A stretch of 64,000 bases of DNA from the NCBI GenBank assembly GCA_023213215.1, contig CP096136.1, positions 1,612,001 through 1,676,000 of the forward strand, in the 5' to 3' direction. Under the pieces are notes generated by a model. The model saw only the letters and a program-made list of their open reading frames with translations. It was not told where the DNA came from and made no database searches. Of this stretch, positions 34,781 to 43,635 are shown one piece after another. Position 1 is the stretch's first letter. Each line of letters opens with the position of its first letter. The DNA is from Flavobacterium sp. JAD_PAG50586_2. GTDB lineage: Bacteria > Bacteroidota > Bacteroidia > Flavobacteriales > Flavobacteriaceae. The position numbers and the translations under genes are program-made.

Positions 34781-36408
34781 TAGGGTGTAGTTTGTAATTC
34801 GACTGAGTTCAACATTCTTTCGGCAATCTGCTGTCCGTATTTATCTTCTTCGCGATGCATTACTAAAATGGTCTGTAATCCGCCATTTTGGCTGAATAGC
34901 AACAATTCGTAATACATTTTGGTTGATTTCCCTTTTATCTTATTCAAAACCGTCATCGTTCCGTAAGCTTTCTTACCTGATATTCCTTTTTGGGTATCAA
35001 AATCTTCGGTTTTAACTATAATATTTTGAGCGCCCTGTGATTCCATTATTTTCAAATAGCCTTCAGCGGTTTTGTCCAAATCTATCTGAGTTTCCTGTTT
35101 GTAAGTTACCGTAGAAACCGTGATATAAAAATCTTCCAATAAGCTTCCATAACCGAAAGTCTGCATTTCCTTTATCAACGCAGCAGCATCTTTTGGAAGC
35201 ATTTTAGCAGCGTCAATTCGTTTCAGGACTTTAGGTGTTTCTACTTTTACACCCGGATTTCCATATTCACTGTAAATCCATTTTCCTTCCACCAATTCTT
35301 TGGTTGGATGGCCAAGAATGTTGTCTTTCACATAATCCAATCCTTTGAAATAAATCAGTCCACACATAAAAAGGAACAACATACCAAATAAAATAGCAAT
35401 GGTAGAAATGATTCGGTTGCGTTTTTGTCTTTTCAGTTTTGCTAAGCGTGCGAGTTCTTTCTGTTGTTCGTTCCAAGCCGTCAATTCATCATCAACTTCA
35501 ACAACTTCCGGAATCGATTTATGAATGGTTACGATAGAATTTGAAATACGTTTTTTGTCTTCCTCGATTTCAAAATCAAGCGGTTTTACTTTGGCAAATT
35601 TCACTAAATCGGCTTGTTTTAAAACTTTTTCTAAATTTTCAACTGTCTCGTTTGAAAGTTTTAATTTCTGTTGTTTTGCGGCTTTTCGCAAAGCTTCAAT
35701 CAATTCAGAAGTTGTGCTTTCCATGGCTGGAATATGGATTTCCTCTTCAATATAATTACGCGCAATGTCGGTCAGCTCTGAATAATAATATTTGATTTCG
35801 CCTTTCTGCCAAAGCTCTTTTCCTTCCAATTGCTGTAACAATGTAGTTGCTTTTTCAAGCGGCGATTTGAAAATAATGGCTTCTTCCTTAGGTTCGCTTT
35901 GTCTCTTTTTGATGTATTTATAGATAAAGAAACCGGCAACAGCAAGTACCAACAGTACTAAAATATAAATCCACCAGTTTCCTAATGGGCTATCAACTTG
36001 GGCGATGTCCTTGATGTCGTACATTTTTTGTTTTAATGTATCGACCTGTATGTTGTTCACTTCAACCTTGATGCTGTCCGAAAACGAAGGTTTTCCGTTA
36101 ATTAAAACCGGAATTCTTGGGATTGTATATTTTCCACTATCAAATTGCGTTAGCCCATAATTTTTAATCAGTTGGTAACGCGCACCGTTTTTAACCGTAT
36201 CGATTTTATACGATTGGATAACTTCCAAAGCTCCAAAATTCTTAGCCTCGGGGAATTTTACTTTTGATAAAGTATCAACATCTGTTTTCAGTGTCAACTT
36301 AAATTCCGCTCCGATTTTATTTTTGGTAACATTGACCGAAGTCGTCACTTTTTGGGCAAAAAGCGAAGTTGATAGCAGAAAGAAAAATATATATAATTTG
36401 AATTTCAT
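34780..36408 (-). CDS. BatD-like envelope protein of the Bat operon
   Basis: A 542-residue protein with a signal peptide (MKFKLYIFFFLLSTSLFAQ), one N-terminal Ig-like domain of the BatD kind (about 20-125), a membrane segment (NWWIYILVLLVLAVAGFFIY, about 140-160), a cytoplasmic helical region containing YYSELTDIARNYIEEEIHIP, which resembles DUF4381-like proteins of VWA operons, and a second membrane segment (IISTIAILFGMLFLFMCGLI) followed by an alpha/beta domain of about 170 residues. It stands between the DUF58 and batA genes, the place of an uncharacterised member in flavobacterial Bat operons. The 1-base overlap with batA indicates coupling. Confidence 0.8.
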   Translation of the reverse strand: MKFKLYIFFFLLSTSLFAQKVTTSVNVTKNKIGAEFKLTLKTDVDTLSKVKFPEAKNFGALEVIQSYKIDTVKNGARYQLIKNYGLTQFDSGKYTIPRIPVLINGKPSFSDSIKVEVNNIQVDTLKQKMYDIKDIAQVDSPLGNWWIYILVLLVLAVAGFFIYKYIKKRQSEPKEEAIIFKSPLEKATTLLQQLEGKELWQKGEIKYYYSELTDIARNYIEEEIHIPAMESTTSELIEALRKAAKQQKLKLSNETVENLEKVLKQADLVKFAKVKPLDFEIEEDKKRISNSIVTIHKSIPEVVEVDDELTAWNEQQKELARLAKLKRQKRNRIISTIAILFGMLFLFMCGLIYFKGLDYVKDNILGHPTKELVEGKWIYSEYGNPGVKVETPKVLKRIDAAKMLPKDAAALIKEMQTFGYGSLLEDFYITVSTVTYKQETQIDLDKTAEGYLKIMESQGAQNIIVKTEDFDTQKGISGKKAYGTMTVLNKIKGKSTKMYYELLLFSQNGGLQTILVMHREEDKYGQQIAERMLNSVELQTTP

Positions 36409-36412
36409 TGTC

Positions 36413-37279
36413 TTATCTGGATTTAAAATAACCCAATAATTTTGTCACATAACTTTCGTCAACGCGAGTATTTACAGTTCCGGAACCGCATTTTGAAAAG
36501 ATTTCCTTAAAATAATGTACTTTGTCCTGGTATTGCTTTTCATAGCTCAATCGTGCTTTTTTAGAACCTGTATTGACTACTAAAATTTCTCCGGTTTCGG
36601 CATCTTCCATTTCGACCATTCCGATGTTTGGCATTTTTTCTTCACGGATATCGTACACTCTGACTCCGGTGATGTCGTGTTTTTTGCTGGCAATCTTTAG
36701 GGTTTTTTCATAATCGTCCTCCACCATAAAATCAGAAATAACAAATACGATTGCTTTCTTTTTCTGCGTTCCTGAAAGGAATTTCAGGGCTTGGGATAAA
36801 TCGGTGTTTTTACTTTTAGGCTTGAACTCGATCAGCTCACGAATGATTCTCAACACGTGTGATTTCCCTTTTTTGGGCGGAATGTATAATTCGATTTGGT
36901 CTGAAAATAGGATTAGTCCAATTTTATCGTTGTTTTGCGTTGCCGAAAAAGCCATCGTTGCAGCTATTTCAGTGACAATCTCACTTTTCAGCTGATTTTT
37001 GGTACCAAAACTTTCTGAACCTGAAATGTCAACCATCAGCATCATCGTCAGTTCGCGTTCCTCTTCAAAAACTTTTACATAAGGTTCGTTGTAGCGCGCG
37101 GTAACATTCCAGTCAATCGCACGGATATCGTCCCCAAACTGGTATTGGCGCACTTCAGAAAACGTCATACCACGGCCTTTGAAAGACGTATGGTATTCGC
37201 CCGAGAAGATATGATCGCTCAGTCTTCGGGTCTTGATTTCGATTTTACGAACTTTTTTTAATAAGTCTTTTGTTTCCAT
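36413..37279 (-). CDS. DUF58 domain-containing protein
   Basis: A 288-residue cytosolic protein with the family core GRGMTFSEVRQYQFGDDIRA followed by IDWNVTAR, then a VWA-like half with MLMVDISGSESFG (DxSxS). DUF58 genes almost always accompany MoxR ATPases and the BatA/B proteins, and the pair is thought to act on a common substrate complex. It starts 82 bases after the moxR stop, a gap occupied by a word-repeat hairpin, and is followed after 4 bases by the BatD-like gene. Confidence 0.93.
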   Translation of the reverse strand: METKDLLKKVRKIEIKTRRLSDHIFSGEYHTSFKGRGMTFSEVRQYQFGDDIRAIDWNVTARYNEPYVKVFEEERELTMMLMVDISGSESFGTKNQLKSEIVTEIAATMAFSATQNNDKIGLILFSDQIELYIPPKKGKSHVLRIIRELIEFKPKSKNTDLSQALKFLSGTQKKKAIVFVISDFMVEDDYEKTLKIASKKHDITGVRVYDIREEKMPNIGMVEMEDAETGEILVVNTGSKKARLSYEKQYQDKVHYFKEIFSKCGSGTVNTRVDESYVTKLLGYFKSR

Positions 37280-37283
37280 CTTT

Positions 37284-37360
37284 TTCAGATTGCAGAACGC
37301 AGAACACAGATTTCAGAAGTGTTATTACTGCCTTCTCAAATCTGCCTTCTGTTATCTGAA
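37284..37360. repeat. Word-repeat hairpin between moxR and the DUF58 gene
   Basis: The arms TTCAGATTGCAGAACGCAG and CTGCCTTCTGTTATCTGAA are imperfectly complementary, and the outermost 7 bases match exactly. Both arms are built from variations of CAGAAC. It lies inside the Bat operon and lacks a T-run. Confidence 0.6.
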
Positions 37361-37361
37361 A

Positions 37362-38366
37362 TTAAGGTACTTCTATTTCGTTTACGATTTTGTTGATGAT
37401 GTCAACAGAAGTGATGTTTTCTGCCTCAGCTTCATACGTAACTCCGATTCTGTGACGAAGTACATCGTGAACCACGGCACGAACGTCTTCCGGGATTACA
37501 TAACCACGGCGTTTGATGAAAGCATAGCATTTGGCAGCGTTTGCCAGGTTGATACTTCCACGCGGAGATGCTCCGAAACCGATTAACGGCTTTAAGCTTT
37601 CCAATTTATATTTTTCGGGATAACGAGTTGCGAATACGATGTCTAAGATATATTTCTCAATTTTCTCATCCATATACACTTCACGAACTGCTTCCTGGGC
37701 TTTTAGGATTTGTTCAACGGTTACAACAGGGTTTACTTTTTCATAAGCTCCTTTCAGGTTTTGTCGGATTACCATTCGCTCTTCATCCATTTTTGGATAA
37801 TCGATAACGGTTTTTAGCATGAAACGGTCGACTTGTGCTTCCGGTAACGGATAAGTTCCTTCCTGCTCAATTGGATTTTGTGTTGCCAAAACCAAAAACG
37901 GCCTGTCTAATTTGAATGTAGTATCGCCAATAGTAACCTGTTTTTCCTGCATCGCCTCAAGCAAAGCTGACTGCACTTTTGCCGGAGCACGGTTAATCTC
38001 ATCCGCAAGGACGAAATTAGCGAAGATTGGCCCTTTCTTTATCGAGAATTCGTTGGCTTTGATGTTGTAAATCATGGTTCCGACAACGTCTGCCGGTAAT
38101 AAATCGGGTGTAAACTGAACACGGCTGAAAGTTCCGTGAACCGCCTGTGATAAAGTATTTATGGCTAATGTTTTTGCCAGTCCGGGAACTCCTTCCAGCA
38201 AAATATGACCCTGGCCTAAAAGTCCAATTAACAATCTTTCAACCATGTGCTTCTGACCTACAATGACTTTGTTCATTTCCATAGTCAGCAAGTCAATAAA
38301 AGCACTTTCTCTTTCAATTTTTTCATTAATTGCCCTAATGTCTAAAGCAGTACCATTTTCTTCCAT
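37362..38366 (-). CDS. MoxR family AAA+ ATPase
   Basis: A 334-residue ATPase with Walker A GVPGLAKT (about 79-86), Walker B FVLADEINRAP, sensor 1 LATQNPIEQEGTYPLPEAQ and a C-terminal lid with GASPRGSINLANAAK. MoxR proteins act as chaperones that mature or activate partner complexes, usually together with VWA-domain proteins encoded beside them, here DUF58, BatA and BatB. It is the first gene of the minus-strand operon that ends with batE and is divergent from the aldo/keto reductase; I found no convincing promoter element in the 242-base gap between them. Confidence 0.95.
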   Translation of the reverse strand: MEENGTALDIRAINEKIERESAFIDLLTMEMNKVIVGQKHMVERLLIGLLGQGHILLEGVPGLAKTLAINTLSQAVHGTFSRVQFTPDLLPADVVGTMIYNIKANEFSIKKGPIFANFVLADEINRAPAKVQSALLEAMQEKQVTIGDTTFKLDRPFLVLATQNPIEQEGTYPLPEAQVDRFMLKTVIDYPKMDEERMVIRQNLKGAYEKVNPVVTVEQILKAQEAVREVYMDEKIEKYILDIVFATRYPEKYKLESLKPLIGFGASPRGSINLANAAKCYAFIKRRGYVIPEDVRAVVHDVLRHRIGVTYEAEAENITSVDIINKIVNEIEVP

Positions 38367-38608
38367 AGTTACTCTATTTATTCTAATATGTGGTGGTTAT
38401 AATTTTAACATTTCAAAAGTGAAAATTTAATCCCTTATCAGATGTTAACAATGCGTTAAAACTTTAGAAAACATCCCCATTTTAAGGATGATTTATGATT
38501 TTCTTTTTATAATTTTAAGACCTAATCTGATTTAGGAAATTTTCGACGGCAAAATAGTAAAATTTTCGAAATTCCAAAACCTACTTCATCAAACCTAAAT
38601 AAACAAAA

Positions 38609-39475
38609 ATGAAAACAAAATTATCACCCATCGTTGCCGGAACAATGAATTGGGGAATTTGGGACAAAAACCTATCCACTTCAGAAATGGAGCATCTAAT
38701 GCAAGTTTGTATAGAAAATAAAATCACCAGTTTTGACCACGCTGATATTTACGGAAACTATACTACCGAAGCCGATTTTGGAAAGGCATTTGGGCAAAGT
38801 AAAATCGACCGGGAAAAAGTGCAGTTCATCTCAAAATGCGGAATCCAACATGTAAGCGGAAGGGACAATGCGATAAAACATTATGATTATTCGAAAGACT
38901 ACATTGTTTGGTCGGTTGAAAACTCCTTAAAAAACCTGCAGGCAGATTATTTGGATGTTTTGCTGTTGCACCGTCCAAGTCCGTTGATGGAAGCTGATGA
39001 AATCGCCGATGCAATTTCAAAATTAAAAACGGAAGGCAAGATTATAGATTTTGGGCTTTCGAACTTTACACCATCACAAACCGAGTTAATCCGCCAGAAA
39101 ACGGAAGTCAATTACAACCAGATACAGTTTTCGGCAACCCATCATGAACCTATGCTGGACGGGAGCTTGGATTATATGCAATTGCACAACATCAGGCCAA
39201 TGTCATGGAATCCACTTGGAACCGTTTTTAGGGAAGACACCGATCAAACCCGAAGGCTGAAAAAACTACTGGCGCAATTGGTTGAAAAATATCATTTAGG
39301 TTCCGATTCAATACTTTTAGCGTGGATTTTAAAACATCCAGCTCAGGTTATTCCCGTGGCAGGAACCGTAAATGTAGCCCGAATCCAGGCATTAATGAAA
39401 GCAGTGGAATTGGAATTGGATAAACTCGATTGGTTTGCCATCTGGACGGAAAGCATGGGAAATAAAGTGCCTTAA
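38609..39475 (+). CDS. Aldo/keto reductase family oxidoreductase
   Basis: A 288-residue TIM-barrel NADPH-dependent reductase. The family signature is SFDHADIYG (Asp43, Ala45, catalytic Tyr48), with FISKCGI holding the catalytic Lys, LLHRPSP supplying the His, and the cofactor-site SNFTPSQ and VIPVAGT segments. It resembles E. coli YdhF. Members reduce aldehydes or ketones; the substrate is unknown. It is followed by a word-repeat hairpin and the AlbA_2 gene. Confidence 0.92.
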   Translation: MKTKLSPIVAGTMNWGIWDKNLSTSEMEHLMQVCIENKITSFDHADIYGNYTTEADFGKAFGQSKIDREKVQFISKCGIQHVSGRDNAIKHYDYSKDYIVWSVENSLKNLQADYLDVLLLHRPSPLMEADEIADAISKLKTEGKIIDFGLSNFTPSQTELIRQKTEVNYNQIQFSATHHEPMLDGSLDYMQLHNIRPMSWNPLGTVFREDTDQTRRLKKLLAQLVEKYHLGSDSILLAWILKHPAQVIPVAGTVNVARIQALMKAVELELDKLDWFAIWTESMGNKVP

Positions 39476-39482
39476 AAAGTAT

Positions 39483-39535
39483 TCAGTGTTCAGTAATTAG
39501 TTGGCAGCAACTGAACACTAAAAACTGAACACTGA
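39483..39535. repeat. Word-repeat hairpin between the aldo/keto reductase and AlbA_2 genes
   Basis: TCAGTGTTCAGT on the left pairs with ACTGAACACTGA on the right, with a second pairing segment AGTTG/CAACT next to the loop. The words ACTGAACACT also occur at 29370-29395. Confidence 0.65.
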
Positions 39536-39542
39536 CCACTAT

Positions 39543-40693
39543 ATGATAAACAAGCGTTTACTTATCAAGAACCTCTTAGCTCACAATGATGAGAGTAGTT
39601 TTTATGATAAAAAAAGACAGCTTAATCTCCATACGAAAGAAGGAAAAGCGAAGTTCTTAAAACACATTTGTGCCCTTTCAAATTCCAATCCTTCAAATAA
39701 TTCCTATATTGTTGTTGGTGTGGAAGATCACGATAATGATATTGTAGGCGATGACTTTTTTGACGACAGCCGGATTCAGAACCTGGTTAATGCCTATCTG
39801 GAAAACCCGCCAAAGATCCAATATGAAAATGTACCGTTTCCGAATCTTCCCAAAGATAAAGTGGTTGGGTTGGTAACGATAAAGCCAAAGCACAAGACTT
39901 CAAGTTTCAAAAAAACATTCATACCATTTTGGCAAATACAGTTTTTGTAAGAGTTGGAAGCAATTCGATGCCAACGGAAGATAAAATCCCCTATTCGAAA
40001 ACCAATATCGAAACGGTAATCAGTATAGAAAATAGTTCACGTAACAGTATTGCCCACACGTTAGATGGGGTTATGGATTTTATGATCGAACGCCATGGGG
40101 AAATGATATCACAATACAAGGTTTTTAAGGAATTGTTCGTAATTTGCTGGGCGGGAAATCCAAAGAAAATTAGGGAGACGGTTTATCTTTCGAGGGTAGA
40201 TATCGAATTGATTAACGAACAGGTCAAGCTTTTTTATTCGGCTTTGGATGTGGTTTCGATTGAATATGACGAAAAAAGCTTCACCATTACTGAGCATGTT
40301 CCGCTCGGACTGAATGACAAAACGAGCTATTATGCATTGGAGCAGCAGAAGATTTCCTTTTTTGATAATGGGTATTATAAAATAGAAAACCAAATGCTTT
40401 TTGAGCCACCTGTTTATAACAGGAAAGTACTGCATCATATTTATAATTCAAATGTGGCATTGCTCAATAAGCTGCAAAAGGGAATAAGCATTTCAGAGCG
40501 TGAGGAAAAAGACCTCGAAAATCTTCCCTCCACTTTAATGATTTGTTACCTTAACGGATTTGATGATGCAAAACAGAAATTAATCAATGCGAAACCTTAT
40601 CTGAAAGCACAAAAAAATGCAACGGTTTATCTTAGTTTTAAGGAAGCGATGCGGATTTTAAGGAAAATGAAATACAACGAAAACAATGCATAG
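39543..40693 (+). CDS. Schlafen-type AlbA_2 domain protein, frame broken by a one-base deletion
   Basis: The first part (MINKRLLIKNLLAHNDESSF, then ALSNSNPSNNSYIVVGVEDH and RIQNLVNAYLENPP) has the AlbA_2 putative nucleic-acid-binding fold, with the usual N-S-x-GG-like VVGVED core. At an A7 run (39909-39915) it shifts to the -1 frame, continuing NIHTILANTVFVRVGSNSMP, the expected rest of the domain, and then about 220 residues of no recognised family. One more A gives about 383 residues. Schlafen-related AlbA_2 proteins are predicted nucleic-acid binders or transcription factors. The stop overlaps the start of the phosphatase gene by 8 bases. The break is probably a sequencing undercall. Confidence 0.82.
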
Positions 40694-41423
40694 AACATTA
40701 GTAATAGGCGACATCCATGGCGGACTGAAAGCACTACGCCAGGTTTTGGAAAGAGCTAACGTCACAAAAGAGGACACTTTAATCTTTCTTGGAGATTATG
40801 TTGATGGCTGGAGCGAATCACCTCAGGTTTTAGACTTTTTAATGGAATTAAGGGAAACTAATAATTGCGTTTTCATTCGTGGTAACCATGATGAATTACT
40901 TTTGGATTGGTTAACCAATGACAATAAAAACATTGATGAAGGAATGTGGTTTAAACACGGTGGAAAAGCTACGGTTTTAGCCTATGCGAGCGTAACAAAT
41001 GAAAAAAAGCAAATCCATATGGAATTCCTCAGACTTTTGAAGGATTATTATCTCGATGAGAAAAACAGACTTTTTATCCATGCCGGCTTTACCAATATGA
41101 ACGGTATTGAACATGAGTATTTCCCGAGAATGTTTTATTGGGACAGGTCACTGTGGGAAACAGCTCTGGCGTTAGATGAATTAATTCCAAAACACAGTCC
41201 GTATTATCCAAGAAGGCTAACGTTATATGATGAGATTTACATTGGACATACGCCCGTAACCAAGATAAATGAAACTGTTCCCATTCAGAAAGCCTGTGTG
41301 TGGAATGTGGATACAGGAGCTGCTTTTATTGGTCCTTTGACGATTTTGGATGTTGATACTAAACAGTTCTGGCAAAGCGAAACATTGCCCGATTTGTATT
41401 TTAATGAGAAAGGAAGAAATTAA
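40686..41423 (+). CDS. Calcineurin-like metallophosphatase (serine/threonine phosphatase type)
   Basis: A 245-residue enzyme with the PPP-family metal motifs: GDIHG (Asp9, His11), GDYVDG (Asp37, Asp40) and RGNHDE (Asn67, His68). Later ligands are likely the His in FIHAGF and in YIGHTPV. These enzymes use two metal ions to cleave phosphoesters, in proteins, diadenosine tetraphosphate or small molecules; the short length fits bacterial PrpA/ApaH-like members. Its ATG lies 8 bases inside the AlbA_2 gene end, so the two are translationally linked and may work together. Confidence 0.9.
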   Translation: MHRTLVIGDIHGGLKALRQVLERANVTKEDTLIFLGDYVDGWSESPQVLDFLMELRETNNCVFIRGNHDELLLDWLTNDNKNIDEGMWFKHGGKATVLAYASVTNEKKQIHMEFLRLLKDYYLDEKNRLFIHAGFTNMNGIEHEYFPRMFYWDRSLWETALALDELIPKHSPYYPRRLTLYDEIYIGHTPVTKINETVPIQKACVWNVDTGAAFIGPLTILDVDTKQFWQSETLPDLYFNEKGRN

Positions 41424-41429
41424 TTTAGC

Positions 41430-41437
41430 TATTTTTG
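41430..41437 (+). promoter_or_regulatory. Candidate -7 element of the outer-membrane protein gene
   Basis: TATTTTTG matches TAnnTTTG and lies 17 bases before the ATG. The same octamer precedes sufS. No convincing -33 TTTG is seen. Confidence 0.45.
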
Positions 41438-41454
41438 CATAAAATAAAAACAAA

Positions 41455-41949
41455 ATGAGAAAACTAATTACACTAGCTGCCATTATTGCAGTAAGCATGG
41501 CAAATGCACAAGCATTTAAAGGAAAGGGCGACATCAAAGCGCAGGTTGGATTAAACGTTCAGGATCACGGAACAGGAATCAACGTTTCTGCTGATTTCGG
41601 AATTGGAGAAAACATGTCTTACGGATTTGTAGCATCCTACCTACTTTCAGTGGAGGAAGCTGCAGGCGTTAAACCGGAATTTGCAGACAGAGCCGATGCA
41701 AAAGTGCGTTTCAATGCTAATTTAGGGAATGTATTTAAATTAGACAAAGCAATGGATATCTATCCTGGACTGAATTTAGGAACAAGAAACTTTGGAGCGC
41801 ATTTAGGTTTCAGGTATTTCTTTACCGAAGGTTTTGGCGTTTATACTGAAGCCGGAATTCCATTGGCGAGATATGATTCGAATGTAGAAGGTTTTGACGA
41901 ATACAATAACCAATTCGTGTTTCAGATTGGAGCATCCTTTAATTTATAG
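41455..41949 (+). CDS. Small outer-membrane beta-barrel protein (DUF6646-like)
   Basis: A 164-residue protein with a signal peptide (MRKLITLAAIIAVSMANAQ). The mature part alternates aromatic and small residues in beta-strand pattern and ends in a strand with a terminal aromatic-type signature (FVFQIGASFNL), as in outer-membrane barrels. The opening FKGKGDIKAQVGLNVQDHGT resembles the DUF6646 family of flavobacteria as I remember it. Function unknown. The phnA start is 2 bases after its stop. Confidence 0.75.
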   Translation: MRKLITLAAIIAVSMANAQAFKGKGDIKAQVGLNVQDHGTGINVSADFGIGENMSYGFVASYLLSVEEAAGVKPEFADRADAKVRFNANLGNVFKLDKAMDIYPGLNLGTRNFGAHLGFRYFFTEGFGVYTEAGIPLARYDSNVEGFDEYNNQFVFQIGASFNL

Positions 41950-41951
41950 AC

Positions 41952-42533
41952 ATGAGTGTTATAGACCAAAAATTAAACGAAAGAAGCGGTTCCCAATGTG
42001 AATTGTGTGGTTCAACTGAAGACTTAAGAATCCATTTAACCAAAGAGGAAGCCATATCATTAGACAACTCGATATTGGTATGCGCTACCTGCAAAAGCCA
42101 AATAGAAAATACGACACCAATGGATCCCAATCACTGGAGATGTCTCAGTGACAGTATGTGGAATGAAAACAAACCCGTTCAGGTTGTTGCCTGGCGAATG
42201 CTTAACAGATTGCGTGCTGAAGGCTGGCCTCAGGATTTGCTAGACATGATGTATCTTGATGAAGAAACTTTGGTTTGGGCTGGTGCAACTGGCGAAGGAG
42301 AAGACGAGGAAGGCAAGATAGTGCATAAAGACGGAAACGGAAACATCCTGAAAGATGGAGATTCGGTTGTCCTAATCAAGGATTTGGATGTAAAAGGCGC
42401 TAACTTCACTGCCAAACGTGGTGCTGCAGTCCACAACATAAAATTGGTTTGGGACAATGCCGAACAGATTGAAGGAAGAGTTGAAGGGCAGCATATAGTG
42501 ATATTGACTCAGTATACTAAGAAGACTAAGTAA
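41952..42533 (+). CDS. PhnA/YjdM family zinc-ribbon protein
   Basis: A 193-residue cytosolic protein. An N-terminal zinc ribbon (CELCGSTEDLRIH, about 16-28, with CATCKS near residue 48) is followed by a roughly 80-residue Trp-rich segment and a C-terminal PhnA domain (KDGNGNILKDGDSVVLIKDL, then VEGQHIVILT). In spite of its name the family is not shown to act in phosphonate use. It lies behind the outer-membrane protein gene with 2 bases between and ends at a terminator. Confidence 0.9.
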   Translation: MSVIDQKLNERSGSQCELCGSTEDLRIHLTKEEAISLDNSILVCATCKSQIENTTPMDPNHWRCLSDSMWNENKPVQVVAWRMLNRLRAEGWPQDLLDMMYLDEETLVWAGATGEGEDEEGKIVHKDGNGNILKDGDSVVLIKDLDVKGANFTAKRGAAVHNIKLVWDNAEQIEGRVEGQHIVILTQYTKKTK

Positions 42534-42555
42534 TTTTCATAGTTAATACAAATAA

Positions 42556-42586
42556 AAAAGCGTCTCGAATTTCAGGGCGCTTTTTC
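42556..42586 (+). terminator. Intrinsic terminator after phnA
   Basis: AAAAAGCGTCT and AGGGCGCTTTTT pair over about 11 bp with two G-U pairs, followed by a T-rich tail. Confidence 0.78.
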
Positions 42587-42732
42587 TTTGTTTTTTAGCG
42601 AAGTGGTCTTTATCATAGCGTCAAAATTTATTGCCATGTATGGATTTTCAATCAAATTTGTATATACTTGTAGGAACTTATCAAGTAAGACCAACTAAAA
42701 AACAAATTAATCTGACCTAATTTAAATTCATT

Positions 42733-43554
42733 ATGATAAAAAAACTGTGCATTATCCTATTACTACTGTCTTCATATTGCTACAGCCAGGAAGTAAATAC
42801 CGATATTAGAGAGTATGCAACTTTCAAGGAAGGAACGACCTATTTTATAATGTCTAGTGATAAAAAATACAATCAGATTGTCAATGACATTTTGGTGAAA
42901 TATTGGAAAGTCAATAAATTTGAAATGATTCCTTCCAAGCAAATTGAAAAGTTAAAAGGCGAAGGTTCCTTTTTTGTGGATCAGGTTGAGTATAGTTTTT
43001 CGAGAACCGCAGGTACAACCGGAGCGCTGAATATGAATTACGGAGTGACAAAGTTAGCTATGTTTAAAGACTATAAAAAAAACACTCCGAAAGATGTTCT
43101 GTCCTTGGTACAGCTAGATAAAATATCTCCTGTGGAAATGCTTTTTTCCATACTGATGATGCAAAGCGAAATTAATTTTGTTTTAGATTTGAATAAAAAA
43201 AAGGATCTTGACCTAAAAGACTATCTGGACGAAGTAAACGAGAAAAACAAAAAAAGGATACAAAGCAAAACTCTTTATGTAACCCGTAATGGTATGAAAG
43301 ATGACATTGACCACGAAGAGGGTTTGAAAAAAGTATATGATCATAAATTTATTTTCACAACCCGTGAAAACATAGAAAAAGCCATCGAAGATCAAAATGA
43401 GGATGCTGTATTCCTAAAAGTTATTAATTATAAAAATTTAAAGTTCGTACTCTTTATCGCTGCGAAAAACAGTGAATTACTATATGGAAGGGTAATGACC
43501 GGATTCAATCAGGCAGAGATAGGACCTAAATTTTTCAAGGATATCAATGAATAA
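42733..43554 (+). CDS. Hypothetical secreted or periplasmic protein
   Basis: A 273-residue protein with a signal peptide (MIKKLCIILLLLSSYCYSQ). No known domain. The mature part is lysine-rich with helices (DLKDYLDEVNEKNKKRIQSK) and the C-terminal half repeats the pattern KFIFTTRENIEKAI. The region around FFVDQVEYSFSRTAGTTGAL is the most distinctive. It is a single-gene unit bounded by terminators on both sides. Confidence 0.75.
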   Translation: MIKKLCIILLLLSSYCYSQEVNTDIREYATFKEGTTYFIMSSDKKYNQIVNDILVKYWKVNKFEMIPSKQIEKLKGEGSFFVDQVEYSFSRTAGTTGALNMNYGVTKLAMFKDYKKNTPKDVLSLVQLDKISPVEMLFSILMMQSEINFVLDLNKKKDLDLKDYLDEVNEKNKKRIQSKTLYVTRNGMKDDIDHEEGLKKVYDHKFIFTTRENIEKAIEDQNEDAVFLKVINYKNLKFVLFIAAKNSELLYGRVMTGFNQAEIGPKFFKDINE

Positions 43555-43572
43555 TCAGTAGCATTAAAAATA

Positions 43573-43597
43573 AAAGCGTCCCGAATCAGGACGCTTT
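43573..43597. terminator. Bidirectional intrinsic terminator
   Basis: AAAAGCGTCC and GGACGCTTTT form a perfect 10-bp stem with a 4-base loop between the convergent hypothetical and aldehyde dehydrogenase genes. Its core (GCGTCCCGAAT) resembles the terminator at 42556. Confidence 0.88.
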
Positions 43598-43635
43598 TTT
43601 TATTCTTGCAGCGAAGCGATCTTGCTTCTTTTCTC

